A stretch of 64,000 nucleotides of DNA from Gracilimonas sp. GTDB lineage: Bacteria > Bacteroidota > Rhodothermia > Balneolales > Balneolaceae. The DNA lies in contig NZ_JAEPPI010000002.1 of assembly GCF_017641085.1 (NCBI RefSeq), positions 310,001 through 374,000 of the forward strand, read 5' to 3'. This document shows, piece by piece, positions 17,744-26,508 of the stretch (its first letter is position 1; each line of letters opens with the position of its first letter). The notes under the pieces are model-generated. The model had not been told where the DNA came from and made no database searches. It saw only the letters and a program-made list of their open reading frames with translations. The translations under genes were made by a program, and so were the position numbers.

Positions 17744-18676
17744 TTGGCAAAAGTGTCCAACGAACTAAAAATTGGGATCACGGTAGTAGTGGCTATTATT
17801 GTAGCCTTTATCGGCTACCGGGTAATGAAAGATATCCCCCTGTTCCGTACTTCCACTACTATCTATACTAAGTTTGATCAGGTATATGGGCTCATTCCCG
17901 GAAATGTGGTGAATGTGAAAGGCTTTAAAATTGGAAGTGTGAAACAAATGGAGTTGTTAATTTCAGACTCTACCCTGGTCACCATGAATATTGAGGAAGG
18001 GTATCAGATACCTAAAGGATCCATTGCGGTATTGAAGTCAAGCGGGGTGCTTGGTGGTAAGTTTATCGAAATAAAGAAATCCGACTCGACTGAAATGGTT
18101 CCGCACCAAGGATCGATTGAAGGCGTTTTTGAACAGGGTATGATGGATACCTTTGCTGAAGAAGGCGCCAAACTCAGTAATGACATTTCTGCCTCCATCC
18201 GTGGAGTCGAAAAACTGGTTACCAGCCTCAATGAAACACTGGATGATGAAAACAAAGAGAATATTACCGGGATCATCCGAAACCTTCAGTCCAGCACCGG
18301 ATCTTTAAATCAGCTGATCCAGAGTAAGCAATCGGATCTGGATGCAATGATTACTTCAGCAAAACAGACCATGCAAAACATGGATGATCTTAGCTCCGAA
18401 AACAAAGATAAGCTGAACTCACTCATCACCAACCTGGAAGCCACCAGTGTTGAACTGGAAACGCTGAGCTCTGGTTTAAACGAGACCAATCTTACGCTGA
18501 ATGAGGTGTTAACCAAGATTAATAACGGAGAAGGAACCCTTGGAAAAATGGTCAACGACCCTTCTCTATACAATAATGTGGACAGCTTATCCTTTAATTT
18601 AAACCGGCTGATCAAAAATATGAACGATGAGCCCGGAAAATATTTGAAGCATATGAGACTCATTGAGGTATTTTAA
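17744..18676 (+). CDS. mlaD: MlaD/MCE family lipid-binding protein
   Basis: This 310-residue protein has one N-terminal TM (LKIGITVVVAIIVAFIGY), then a single MCE domain (residues ~40-115: YTKFDQVYGLIPGNVVNVKGFKIG and the KGSIAVLKSSGVLGG strand region). A long helical C-terminus with Leu/Asn-rich heptads (~150-300) follows. The MCE domain forms a ring that receives lipids between the membranes. The start is a TTG at 17744, chosen because of the strong AGGAG at 17731-17735, 8 bp upstream. No mlaA/B/C is adjacent. Confidence 0.92.
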   Translation: MAKVSNELKIGITVVVAIIVAFIGYRVMKDIPLFRTSTTIYTKFDQVYGLIPGNVVNVKGFKIGSVKQMELLISDSTLVTMNIEEGYQIPKGSIAVLKSSGVLGGKFIEIKKSDSTEMVPHQGSIEGVFEQGMMDTFAEEGAKLSNDISASIRGVEKLVTSLNETLDDENKENITGIIRNLQSSTGSLNQLIQSKQSDLDAMITSAKQTMQNMDDLSSENKDKLNSLITNLEATSVELETLSSGLNETNLTLNEVLTKINNGEGTLGKMVNDPSLYNNVDSLSFNLNRLIKNMNDEPGKYLKHMRLIEVF

Positions 18677-18812
18677 CCCCAACCTTATTGTTTAATTTGC
18701 TTTCAATTCCTTGGGTATTCACTTATATTTCCAAGCTTACTGCCAGAGGTTAAAAAGACACCTGCAGTAATCAAATCGCAATTTAATTAATGTTTTTTAG
18801 AGGTAACCTTTT

Positions 18813-20588
18813 ATGGGTGTAATGGAAAAAATGAGAAACAGCACCGGTGTCATCTTGTGGGTGCTGATTGGATCTTTTGGCCTTTTGTGGGTTTTGTCTG
18901 ATGTAAACTTTTTTGAAGCCATGCAGGCCGGACCAAGTTCATTAGGTAGTGTGAATGGTGATAAGATCTCCAATGAAGAATATCAAAGCCGTATCCAGTA
19001 TTATTCTAATGCATACAGCCAGCAAACCGGAAATTCAATGACACCGGAAATGCGTGCATATTATGAAACTCAGGCCTGGAATGAGCTGGTTAACTCCCGC
19101 TTACTCCGCCAAAAAATGGACGACTTAGGCATCACCGTTTCCGACCAGGAAGTGCTGGACATGGTATATGGAGAGAATCCTGCCCCTGTAATTCGTCAAA
19201 ACTTTACCCGCGAAGACGGCACCATTGACCGAGCAGCCGTTCAGCAGGTTCTTTCTTCCAGTGAGTTTTCTCAACAAGCTGTTGCCCTTGAGATGCAACT
19301 CCGCGAACAGCGTCGTCAGCAAAAGCTGAACAACTATATTTCGGCCGGACTCCAGGTAACTGAGGGAGAAGTGGAAAGAGAGTTTGTAAAGAATAACAGC
19401 ACGGCAAACGTAAATTACATTCGCTTTCCCTACAGTGAAGTAACCGAGCAACAGCTGGAAGTTTCTGATGCAGAGCTTCGCGAATTCTACAACAAAAACA
19501 GAGAGCGCTACAGCCGCGACGAAAGCTACCGTATTCAGTATGTTACGTTCAGTAAGCTTCCAACCGCCAGCGATACGGCTCAAATTGTGGAAGATGTTCG
19601 TGAACTGATAACACCTTTTGAGAATTCTGAAAACGACTCATTGTTTCTGGCTCGCCAGGGTTCCTCTAATCAGTATCAAAATGCTTTTGTGTCTGAAGAT
19701 GACATCCGGGAAGAATACACCCCCGTTCTGGATCTTGAAATTGGAGAAGTGTCTGACGTAATCCTGACTTCTAACCAGGCCGCTATTCTTAAGAAAACAG
19801 CCGAGCAGGGTAATGAAGTTAAGTTTCAAATCATGAGCTATAACATTCAGGCGTTGCCATCTACCATAGATGAAGCTAACGAAGCTGCCGCCGACTTTGA
19901 ATTCTTTGCCTCTGAGGAATCCTCATTCGATGAAGAAGCTGAAACCCGCGGACTTGAAGTGAAAGAAGCGTTTGCAACCAAGGGGAATGATTTTATCTCC
20001 GGCCTTGGAAGCAGTAAGCAAATTATGAATTTCCTGGAAACAGCTGATGAAGGCGACATTTCCAACGCATTGGAGCTAAGCTCCGATTTTGTTGTGCTTC
20101 GGGTTGAAGAGATTACCCCGGAAGGCTATCGTCCTTTTGAGGAAGTGAAGTCACAGGTAGAAACCCTGGTAAAGGTTGAGCGACGCAAAGAACTGACCGT
20201 TGAGAAAGTGGAAAATCTTTTAGCTCAGAACCAAACACTTTCTGCTTTAGCTGAAAGCACCGATAAAGAAATTCGCAACGAAGACAACCTCCGCGCCAGC
20301 GCAACGGTACTTCCCGGAGCTGGCCGAGAACCTCGAGTAGTAGGTGCCATTTTTGCCCTCGATGAAGGCGAAACGTCCGGAGTTATTGCCGGAAACAGCG
20401 CAGCTTTTGTAGTTCAGTTAATCAGCAAAATGGACGCTGATTTAGCCAACTTAACTCCCGACCAGCGACAAACTATTCGTCAGCGTCTGGAGCAGCAAAA
20501 AACTCAGGAGTTTACCTCCATTTGGTTAGAACAACTTCGCGAAGCCGCTAACATCGTGGACAACCGCGACCGACTGCTTCAGCAATAG
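18813..20588 (+). CDS. PpiD/SurA-like periplasmic peptidyl-prolyl isomerase
   Basis: This 591-residue protein has one N-terminal membrane anchor (STGVILWVLIGSFGLLWVLS) and a SurA_N-type helical region (VNGDKISNEEYQSRIQYY, then ELVNSRLLRQKMDDLGI). A parvulin-like middle region follows (~245-440), then a second chaperone-like C-terminal part. The architecture fits PpiD, the inner-membrane foldase for exported proteins. Whether the parvulin domain is catalytic cannot be judged by eye. It precedes a strong terminator and ribD; the envelope genes mlaEFD lie upstream. Confidence 0.85.
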   Translation: MGVMEKMRNSTGVILWVLIGSFGLLWVLSDVNFFEAMQAGPSSLGSVNGDKISNEEYQSRIQYYSNAYSQQTGNSMTPEMRAYYETQAWNELVNSRLLRQKMDDLGITVSDQEVLDMVYGENPAPVIRQNFTREDGTIDRAAVQQVLSSSEFSQQAVALEMQLREQRRQQKLNNYISAGLQVTEGEVEREFVKNNSTANVNYIRFPYSEVTEQQLEVSDAELREFYNKNRERYSRDESYRIQYVTFSKLPTASDTAQIVEDVRELITPFENSENDSLFLARQGSSNQYQNAFVSEDDIREEYTPVLDLEIGEVSDVILTSNQAAILKKTAEQGNEVKFQIMSYNIQALPSTIDEANEAAADFEFFASEESSFDEEAETRGLEVKEAFATKGNDFISGLGSSKQIMNFLETADEGDISNALELSSDFVVLRVEEITPEGYRPFEEVKSQVETLVKVERRKELTVEKVENLLAQNQTLSALAESTDKEIRNEDNLRASATVLPGAGREPRVVGAIFALDEGETSGVIAGNSAAFVVQLISKMDADLANLTPDQRQTIRQRLEQQKTQEFTSIWLEQLREAANIVDNRDRLLQQ

Positions 20589-20612
20589 TCTGAACCACAT
20601 TTTTATTTTTTG

Positions 20613-20642
20613 GGGTGAGAAGTTTCTTCTCACCCTTTTTTG
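20613..20642 (+). terminator. Rho-independent terminator after ppiD-like gene
   Basis: A perfect 10-bp stem (GGGTGAGAAG at 20613-20622, CTTCTCACCC at 20626-20635) with a TTT loop is followed by a T run to about 20641. A TTG start for ribD at 20640 would lie inside this T tract and is rejected. Confidence 0.92.
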
Positions 20643-20684
20643 TTTAGCTCATATTCGATTCACACAAATCTGTTACATTTCTAC

Positions 20685-21812
20685 ATGCCCGAACAAGCTC
20701 CGCATAGCGATGAATACTGGATGCAACAAGCTCTGGATTTGGCTGAACAGGCTAAAGGACACGTTGCCCCGAATCCACTGGTGGGGTGCGTAGTTGTATC
20801 ATCGGATGGGAAACCCGTTGGGCATGGCTATCACAAAAAATTTGGGGAAGCTCATGCGGAAGTAAATGCGGTAGAGTCGGTTAAGGATAAGAAACAGCTC
20901 AAAGACGCCACGGTTTACGTAACCCTTGAACCATGCTCTCATAAAGGTAAAACCCCACCTTGCGCCCCCATGCTGGCAAAGCTTCCCATAAAAAGAGTAG
21001 TGGTTGCCATGAAGGATCCCAATCCGGAGGTGGACGGAAAAGGAATTCTGCATCTCCGTAACAATGGAATTGAAGTTGAAACGGGCGTGCTTAAGAGAGA
21101 GGCAGAAAAACTGAATGAGTTTTTTATCCACCATCAAGCTTTCGGGCGGCCTTTTATCACGCTGAAGGTAGCCCAGACTGCCGATGGTTTTATCGCAGCT
21201 GCCGACGGGGAATCGCAGTGGATTACCGGAGATCAATCCCGGAAGCTGGTTCACAAATGGCGCTCTGAGTATGATGCCGTTTTGGTTGGCAGAACAACAG
21301 CCATGGTCGATAATCCAAGCCTAACCGTTCGTCATGTTTCCGGTCGTCAGCCCAAGCGCATCGTGATTGACGGCCCCTATGAACTGCCCAAAGATCTGAA
21401 TCTTTTTTCAGATAAGTTTGAGGAAAAGACCACCATCATCACCTGGAATAAAGAAGCCTCTGCCACCGATGCCGACCCCATGCTGAAAGTTATGCAGCAG
21501 AACTATTTTCGCGGAGAAGTGCTGCAGGTTTCCAAAGTAGATGGACATGTAGATTTACGGCAGTCGTTTAAGCTGCTTGGCGAAAAGGGAATTTCTTCGG
21601 TTTTAGTGGAAGGTGGTCAGCAGCTCTCTTCCGCCTTAATCCGACAGGGCCTTGTGGATAAACTCGAACTATTTATAGCCCCGAAGTTGTTGGGAGCCGG
21701 AACCCGATCGCTAATTAACATTGGCATCAACAAAATGAAAGAAATTGCCGAACTGAAGGAGGTCAGCTGGACCCGGGTCGGTGATGATATATTATTAACC
21801 GGATATTTTTAA
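20685..21812 (+). CDS. ribD: Bifunctional riboflavin deaminase-reductase RibD
   Basis: The ATG at 20685 is chosen (375 residues); the longer TTG form would begin in the preceding terminator. The N-terminal deaminase domain has the zinc ligands in HAEVNAV and PCSHKGKTPPCAPM. The C-terminal reductase domain includes TLKVAQTADGFIAAADGESQW and a VLVEGGQQLSSALI segment. It catalyses the second and third steps of riboflavin synthesis. The next gene, ribE, starts 4 bp after its stop, forming a ribDE operon; no FMN riboswitch was recognised. Confidence 0.95.
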   Translation: MPEQAPHSDEYWMQQALDLAEQAKGHVAPNPLVGCVVVSSDGKPVGHGYHKKFGEAHAEVNAVESVKDKKQLKDATVYVTLEPCSHKGKTPPCAPMLAKLPIKRVVVAMKDPNPEVDGKGILHLRNNGIEVETGVLKREAEKLNEFFIHHQAFGRPFITLKVAQTADGFIAAADGESQWITGDQSRKLVHKWRSEYDAVLVGRTTAMVDNPSLTVRHVSGRQPKRIVIDGPYELPKDLNLFSDKFEEKTTIITWNKEASATDADPMLKVMQQNYFRGEVLQVSKVDGHVDLRQSFKLLGEKGISSVLVEGGQQLSSALIRQGLVDKLELFIAPKLLGAGTRSLINIGINKMKEIAELKEVSWTRVGDDILLTGYF

Positions 21813-21816
21813 AATC

Positions 21817-22422
21817 ATGTTTACCGGAATCGTACAAGAAGTTGGAAAAGTAGCTGCCGTCAAATCCCTGAACGGCGGTGGCAAGGAATTGAAAATTGCA
21901 TGCTCTTTTGCAGGTAGCTGCCATGAGGATGAAAGTATCGCTGTGAATGGAGTGTGCCTCACTGTCACTGCTTTTGATGAGGAAACCTTCACCGTTCAGG
22001 CCGTGGAAGAAACCCTGCGCAAAACCTCTACCGGTGAGCTGGGAAAAGGCAACCCGGTAAATTTGGAACGATCACTTACACTTCAAAAAGGCATCGAAGG
22101 GCATTTGGTGCAGGGCCATGTAGATACCACCGGCACCATCACGGAAATTGAAAAAGAAGAAACCGGCTGGCTGATTACTGTAGAATACCCCGATAAGTTC
22201 ACCGACATGATTGTAGGTCGTGGCAGCATCACCATGGAGGGCATCAGCCTCACCGTTGCACGTGAATCGGATAACAAGTTCACCGTTGCCATTATCCCTT
22301 ACACCTGGGAACACACCAACCTTAAAGAAAAATCTGCAGGCGATTCTGTTAACCTCGAGTTTGACGTGATTGGGAAATACGTGGTTAAATACCTGGCTAA
22401 AATAGGCCGGGATTCTCTTTAA
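21817..22422 (+). CDS. ribE: Riboflavin synthase alpha subunit
   Basis: This 201-residue protein has the two tandem lumazine-binding barrels of riboflavin synthase: MFTGIVQEVGKV ... ESIAVNGVCLTV and GHLVQGHVDTTG ... SITMEGISLTV. It dismutates two 6,7-dimethyl-8-ribityllumazine molecules to riboflavin. It is coupled to ribD (4-bp gap). Its last 4 bp overlap the 3' end of the convergent lptD-like gene. Confidence 0.96.
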   Translation: MFTGIVQEVGKVAAVKSLNGGGKELKIACSFAGSCHEDESIAVNGVCLTVTAFDEETFTVQAVEETLRKTSTGELGKGNPVNLERSLTLQKGIEGHLVQGHVDTTGTITEIEKEETGWLITVEYPDKFTDMIVGRGSITMEGISLTVARESDNKFTVAIIPYTWEHTNLKEKSAGDSVNLEFDVIGKYVVKYLAKIGRDSL

Positions 22423-25091
22423 CGTCCATATCCTGCGCCCGTAGGACTTGAACTTCTTTCCAAATTCTTGAGTACCGGAAGCTTCTGGAACAGGCTCTGT
22501 ATCTGCGAACTATTTACACTCAACCGGAAGAAGTAGTATTGAAATTCTCCAAACGGATTGATCTGAAAGGATAGGTTCCAGCACTCCAGGTTTCGGGTTA
22601 AAGAAAACTGAGACGGAGTAAATTCCTTCGCAATAAAATCATATCCCACATTGGTGTTGAATTTCCATTTCGGCGTTAAGTTGAACGAAATGCTGCTTGC
22701 ACGTATGGTTGCCCTTTTCCGTGGGCTTTGATTAAAGCGATAATTCCAGCTGTAACTGAAATTCAGGGATACACTCCATGGCGACCTGAAATCCGGAACC
22801 GGCTCCAAACCGAACCGGGAATCGACAGGGTTGAATATGGATTGGTTATAAGGATCATAGCGGCGGCGATATTCCGGAGTGTACACTTCAACCCCGTTCC
22901 CTCCCCGAAAAGAGGTACTCGCACTCAGTGAGAATGACTGAAGCTGAGCAAGTTTGTCACCGTCTTCAATGTAGTAGCGGTCTATTTCGTGACCCAAAGA
23001 ATCTGTCTGATAAAATGAAAAACTGGCGTTCGCGCTCAGGTTCAGTCCCGAAATAGCATTCGAACTAATGGATGTACTCAGCGGACTCAGGTTCAAGCTG
23101 TCGGCCGCAAAGTTATAGGAAGTGCTTAGTGATAGGTTATCAATAAAGCGCAGATTCTTCTCGGTGACCTCTCCGGTGCTGTCACGTTTTACGATTTTCG
23201 TTTCAAATACATTTCCGAGCGAGAAGTTAATAGATCGCTGCTCTCCTCTGCCCGGTCCGGAAAAAATTTCATCTTCAAAAATGGAATACTTCCGTGTATT
23301 CCCGAGGCTATCGGTCTGTACTGTTCGGTAATAACCCCATCTTTCCGAACTAAAATCCGGCCGGTAGCTAAAACCAATCCTCGGTCGTGCGGTATGCCTG
23401 AATCCCTGCAGGTTCCCGATCCGCATGTTGGAAATTCCATATACCGTAGTACTGAAATTCAGGTTGGTGCTGAAATCGCGGGCCGCTTCAAAACCATACA
23501 TTTTATCCGTTTCCACCCGGTTGGAATCAGCATTGTATGATTTCCGAATGGAAGAAGGGTACCAGTATTCATTTCCGCTTATGCCGGCAGATATATTTAA
23601 AAACTGGCTGGGTACGAGTTGCCCGATTTGTATACTTGCCGACTGCTGGAACCCTGCCTGAATATAGTTTTGATTGCCGGTCGCCTCTTCGTACAAGTCC
23701 CGGTCGGTCAGTGCTTCAAAAAACGTGACATCGGCACTATCGGCGTCAATAGGGTTATAATTGAATCTTGATCGGAGTGTGTTGTCGTAGTTTATGTTTA
23801 TGGTTTCGTACCATCGCTGCTGACCACTGCCGGATGAACTGTTTTGAAAAGGAGAAAATGTTTGAAATCTGAAATTCGCAGATGGACCGCTTAGCTGTGT
23901 TGAGTAATTGCTAAAGTTCTGGTTCAGCTGAGCGTTAGTGCTGAAGGTAAACAGGTTCTCCGGGTGTTTGTAATTGTACGCCATTGTTGACCTTGAGTTC
24001 GTCTCGGCCCGGTCGTTAATGTCATAGGAATTTCTTCTCAGATAATCTTCTGTCCGAAGGTTTACGTTTGCAGATACCGACGCATATGGTGAAATCGTTT
24101 GGTTATGCTGAATGCCAATCGACTTTTGCACCCGTTGTTCAAAATCAGGGTCTGTAGGTTCCAGACCCCGGTCTTTTGAATACCCGATATCTAACGATCC
24201 GTTGTACCAGTTGGTTTTCCGGTACTGCATCCGCCCATTCAGGTAAAAGGTGCCGGAGGTGTAAATATCCCCATCCACTTGCCCGGTCAGGTAATCATTG
24301 AAATACTGAAACCACCCCACATTCTGAAGTCCCAATCCACGGTTGTTCTGATTTTGGAATGCATAGGTTGGCGTTAACAACCCCGACCTTTTCTTTTCAA
24401 TATCTGTAGGCACGTAGCCAAATGGAAAAATCAGTGGATAGGGAATATCCAGTATATACAGCCGGGCATTGCTAAAAAACAGCTCATCCTGATCTACCAC
24501 TTTCATCTTTTTGGCTTTGATGTAGTAGTAGAGATATTCAGGCGGACAGGTTGAGTATATCCCGTCTTCTATAAAAACCTCGCTCTCACTTACATTTTTG
24601 ATTTTGGAGCCGATTAAGTGCCCTTCTGAAACCTGCACCTGCGCCGCTTCAAATTTCCCTTTTTTGGTTTTATAGTTAAAGAGAATGCGCGTGCTTTTTA
24701 TTTCATCATTATCGCGGATTAATATCGGGCGGGAAAGCGTGTCTTCCGGGGTTTCCGTGGTTGCCTCTACGGTAGAGTTTTCGATATCCATATTAATCTC
24801 GCCGGCATTTAGCTCCCCGGATGTATGCTTTACTTTAGCTGATCCGAACAGAAAAGCCTTCTTCCCTTTAGAAAAATCGATGATTAGAGAATCAGAAGAT
24901 TGAAACTGTACGGCATCATCAGGAACGGGGCTACTTCCCCCGGGAGCTGAGGAAGCCGGCTGTACCTGCGAGGTATCAGCAGCCGTAGATGTCGTATCTG
25001 TCTGTTGAGCAAACACAGGAGCTGTCATCAAAAAAAACAGGCAAATACCCGCCGCGTATTTGCCCATATGTGTCTTAATGACGGTAAGCAT
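22419..25091 (-). CDS. lptD: LptD-like LPS assembly outer-membrane protein
   Basis: This 890-residue protein has a signal peptide (GICLFFLMTAPVFAQ), a Ser/Thr/Pro-rich linker and an OstA-like beta-jellyroll (residues ~60-200: AFLFGSAKVKHTSGELNAG and DDTLSRPIL-like strands). A large C-terminal beta-barrel follows, rich in aromatic alternating strands (from PYPLIFPFGYVPTD on). It is expected to insert lipopolysaccharide into the outer leaflet. The barrel sequence is divergent from proteobacterial LptD, as usual in Bacteroidota. The ROK kinase gene lies 12 bp upstream, so the two are probably co-transcribed. Confidence 0.85.
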   Translation of the reverse strand: MLTVIKTHMGKYAAGICLFFLMTAPVFAQQTDTTSTAADTSQVQPASSAPGGSSPVPDDAVQFQSSDSLIIDFSKGKKAFLFGSAKVKHTSGELNAGEINMDIENSTVEATTETPEDTLSRPILIRDNDEIKSTRILFNYKTKKGKFEAAQVQVSEGHLIGSKIKNVSESEVFIEDGIYSTCPPEYLYYYIKAKKMKVVDQDELFFSNARLYILDIPYPLIFPFGYVPTDIEKKRSGLLTPTYAFQNQNNRGLGLQNVGWFQYFNDYLTGQVDGDIYTSGTFYLNGRMQYRKTNWYNGSLDIGYSKDRGLEPTDPDFEQRVQKSIGIQHNQTISPYASVSANVNLRTEDYLRRNSYDINDRAETNSRSTMAYNYKHPENLFTFSTNAQLNQNFSNYSTQLSGPSANFRFQTFSPFQNSSSGSGQQRWYETININYDNTLRSRFNYNPIDADSADVTFFEALTDRDLYEEATGNQNYIQAGFQQSASIQIGQLVPSQFLNISAGISGNEYWYPSSIRKSYNADSNRVETDKMYGFEAARDFSTNLNFSTTVYGISNMRIGNLQGFRHTARPRIGFSYRPDFSSERWGYYRTVQTDSLGNTRKYSIFEDEIFSGPGRGEQRSINFSLGNVFETKIVKRDSTGEVTEKNLRFIDNLSLSTSYNFAADSLNLSPLSTSISSNAISGLNLSANASFSFYQTDSLGHEIDRYYIEDGDKLAQLQSFSLSASTSFRGGNGVEVYTPEYRRRYDPYNQSIFNPVDSRFGLEPVPDFRSPWSVSLNFSYSWNYRFNQSPRKRATIRASSISFNLTPKWKFNTNVGYDFIAKEFTPSQFSLTRNLECWNLSFQINPFGEFQYYFFRLSVNSSQIQSLFQKLPVLKNLERSSSPTGAGYGR

Positions 25092-25103
25092 GTTTTTCTT
25101 TGA

Positions 25104-26048
25104 TTAGGAAAAAGAGTCGAAAGCCAGCCCTGCAGCTCCAAGTAACGCACTGTCGTTACCAAGATCTTCATAAACCAGCTCAAATCCTTCTTTGAACGGC
25201 TCCATCATGTGTTTTCGTACAATGTCTCTTGCAGGCTCAAACAGAAAATCACCCGCTTTGGATACGCCGCCGCTTACCACGATTTTACGAATATCCATCA
25301 TATGTACGTAGTTGATGATGGCATATCCCAGCCGCTGACCACTTTTGGCTAATATCTCTATCGCCAGCTCATTGCCTTCTTTTGCGGCATTAGTCAGGTC
25401 TATCGGTTCCAGTTTTTCGAAATCGTTGGAGAATTTTTCATACAACTCATTAGAAGGATTTTGAGTGATCAAATCAGTGGCAAACCGGCTTAAAAAACGC
25501 TGGCCAAGATAGGCTTCAACCGTCCCGCGGGTAACGCTGTTGGATAGCGGTCCATGATAATCGATAATCACATGGCCAAGCTCTCCGGCCATTCCTTGCG
25601 TGCCTTTATAAATATTCCGGTCGATGATAATTCCACCGCCTACCCCCGTTCCAAGGGTGATCATGATAAAGCTGTCGAAGTTTCTTCCAACACCAAAGTG
25701 TAATGAGCCAATAGCAGCTATGTTGGCATCATTCTCTATTTTGCAGGGAATGCCTGTTCGTTGAGTGATTTCCTCAGCGGCGTTTACGACTGTCCATCCT
25801 GGTAAATTCGGTGGGTGCTTAACCGTAGTCTGATCTTTCGAAACCATTCCTGGTAAACCCATACCAATCCCGATAATTTCATACTTCCTGTTCAGGTCCC
25901 CGATGGTTTCTGCAATGCGGTTCAGGATATGATCTTTTCCAAGTTTTGCCTGCGTGGGGGTTGTTACCTGCTCTACAATTCCTTTTTCATCATCAACAAC
26001 GGCGGCTTTAATGTTGGTACCACCAAGATCAACACCAATGGCTTTCAT
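25104..26048 (-). CDS. ROK family sugar kinase (glucokinase-like), zinc motif lost
   Basis: This 314-residue protein has the ASKHA phosphate loop GVDLGGTNIKAAVVD, the catalytic Asp in KIENDANIAAIG (Asp107), ITLGTGVGGGI, and GELGH (His159) ahead of the zinc region. The ROK zinc signature CxCGxxGCxE is replaced by SNSVTRGTVE (residues 169-178), so all three cysteines are missing while the Glu is kept. A sugar kinase role, probably on glucose, is likely but the substrate is not certain. It sits between a FtsB-like gene and lptD. Confidence 0.87.
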   Translation of the reverse strand: MKAIGVDLGGTNIKAAVVDDEKGIVEQVTTPTQAKLGKDHILNRIAETIGDLNRKYEIIGIGMGLPGMVSKDQTTVKHPPNLPGWTVVNAAEEITQRTGIPCKIENDANIAAIGSLHFGVGRNFDSFIMITLGTGVGGGIIIDRNIYKGTQGMAGELGHVIIDYHGPLSNSVTRGTVEAYLGQRFLSRFATDLITQNPSNELYEKFSNDFEKLEPIDLTNAAKEGNELAIEILAKSGQRLGYAIINYVHMMDIRKIVVSGGVSKAGDFLFEPARDIVRKHMMEPFKEGFELVYEDLGNDSALLGAAGLAFDSFS

Positions 26049-26123
26049 TCAATTACATTTAGAATCTTACGGTTCCGGTATTTTCGAGAAGATAACAGGC
26101 TAACTTCCCTAAGCCAAACGGCA

Positions 26124-26429
26124 CTATTTCTCACGTTTCACTTTATAGACAGTTTCTCCGGGCTTTCTCATCCCATATTCTTCCCGGGCAATTTTTTCGA
26201 GGAGAGCAGGATCGTTATCCAAGTTTTCAATTTTGGTTTTAAGCTCTTCGGATCGCTCGTTCAGTTCAGCTGTACGTTCTTTGAGCTCTTGCTTTTCACT
26301 ATATAAATCCCACCTTGTCTTCAGGCTGTATGAATCAATAAAAGCAAACCAAGCCACTACAAACGCTGTCAGCAAAAGTGCAAGAAAGGACTTTTTCCAG
26401 CGTAATGGATTTAAAAATTGTAGGTTCAT
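26124..26429 (-). CDS. FtsB/DivIC-like septum formation initiator protein
   Basis: The ATG at 26429 gives 101 residues: a short cytoplasmic N-terminus, one TM (SFLALLLTAFVVAWFAF), a coiled coil (~35-65, LKERTAELNERSEELKTKI) and a C-terminal EKIAREEYGMRKPGETVYKV tail (19-residue core) typical of FtsB/DivIC. These proteins link FtsL and FtsQ in the divisome. A start 33 bp upstream is also open (112 residues) but adds a polar stretch with no benefit. It lies 75 bp upstream of the ROK gene on the same strand. Confidence 0.85.
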   Translation of the reverse strand: MNLQFLNPLRWKKSFLALLLTAFVVAWFAFIDSYSLKTRWDLYSEKQELKERTAELNERSEELKTKIENLDNDPALLEKIAREEYGMRKPGETVYKVKREK

Positions 26430-26508
26430 ATATAAGCCTGTAGATTTTCGTTGGCATGTCAAAATACATTAATTTGGCTATTAAGTACAATCCAGTGTTT
26501 TGTATTCT

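Noticed and set aside
20640-20684. Upstream TTG start for ribD
   Set aside because: It lies in the T run of the preceding terminator; the ATG at 20685 starts at the normal RibD N-terminus.
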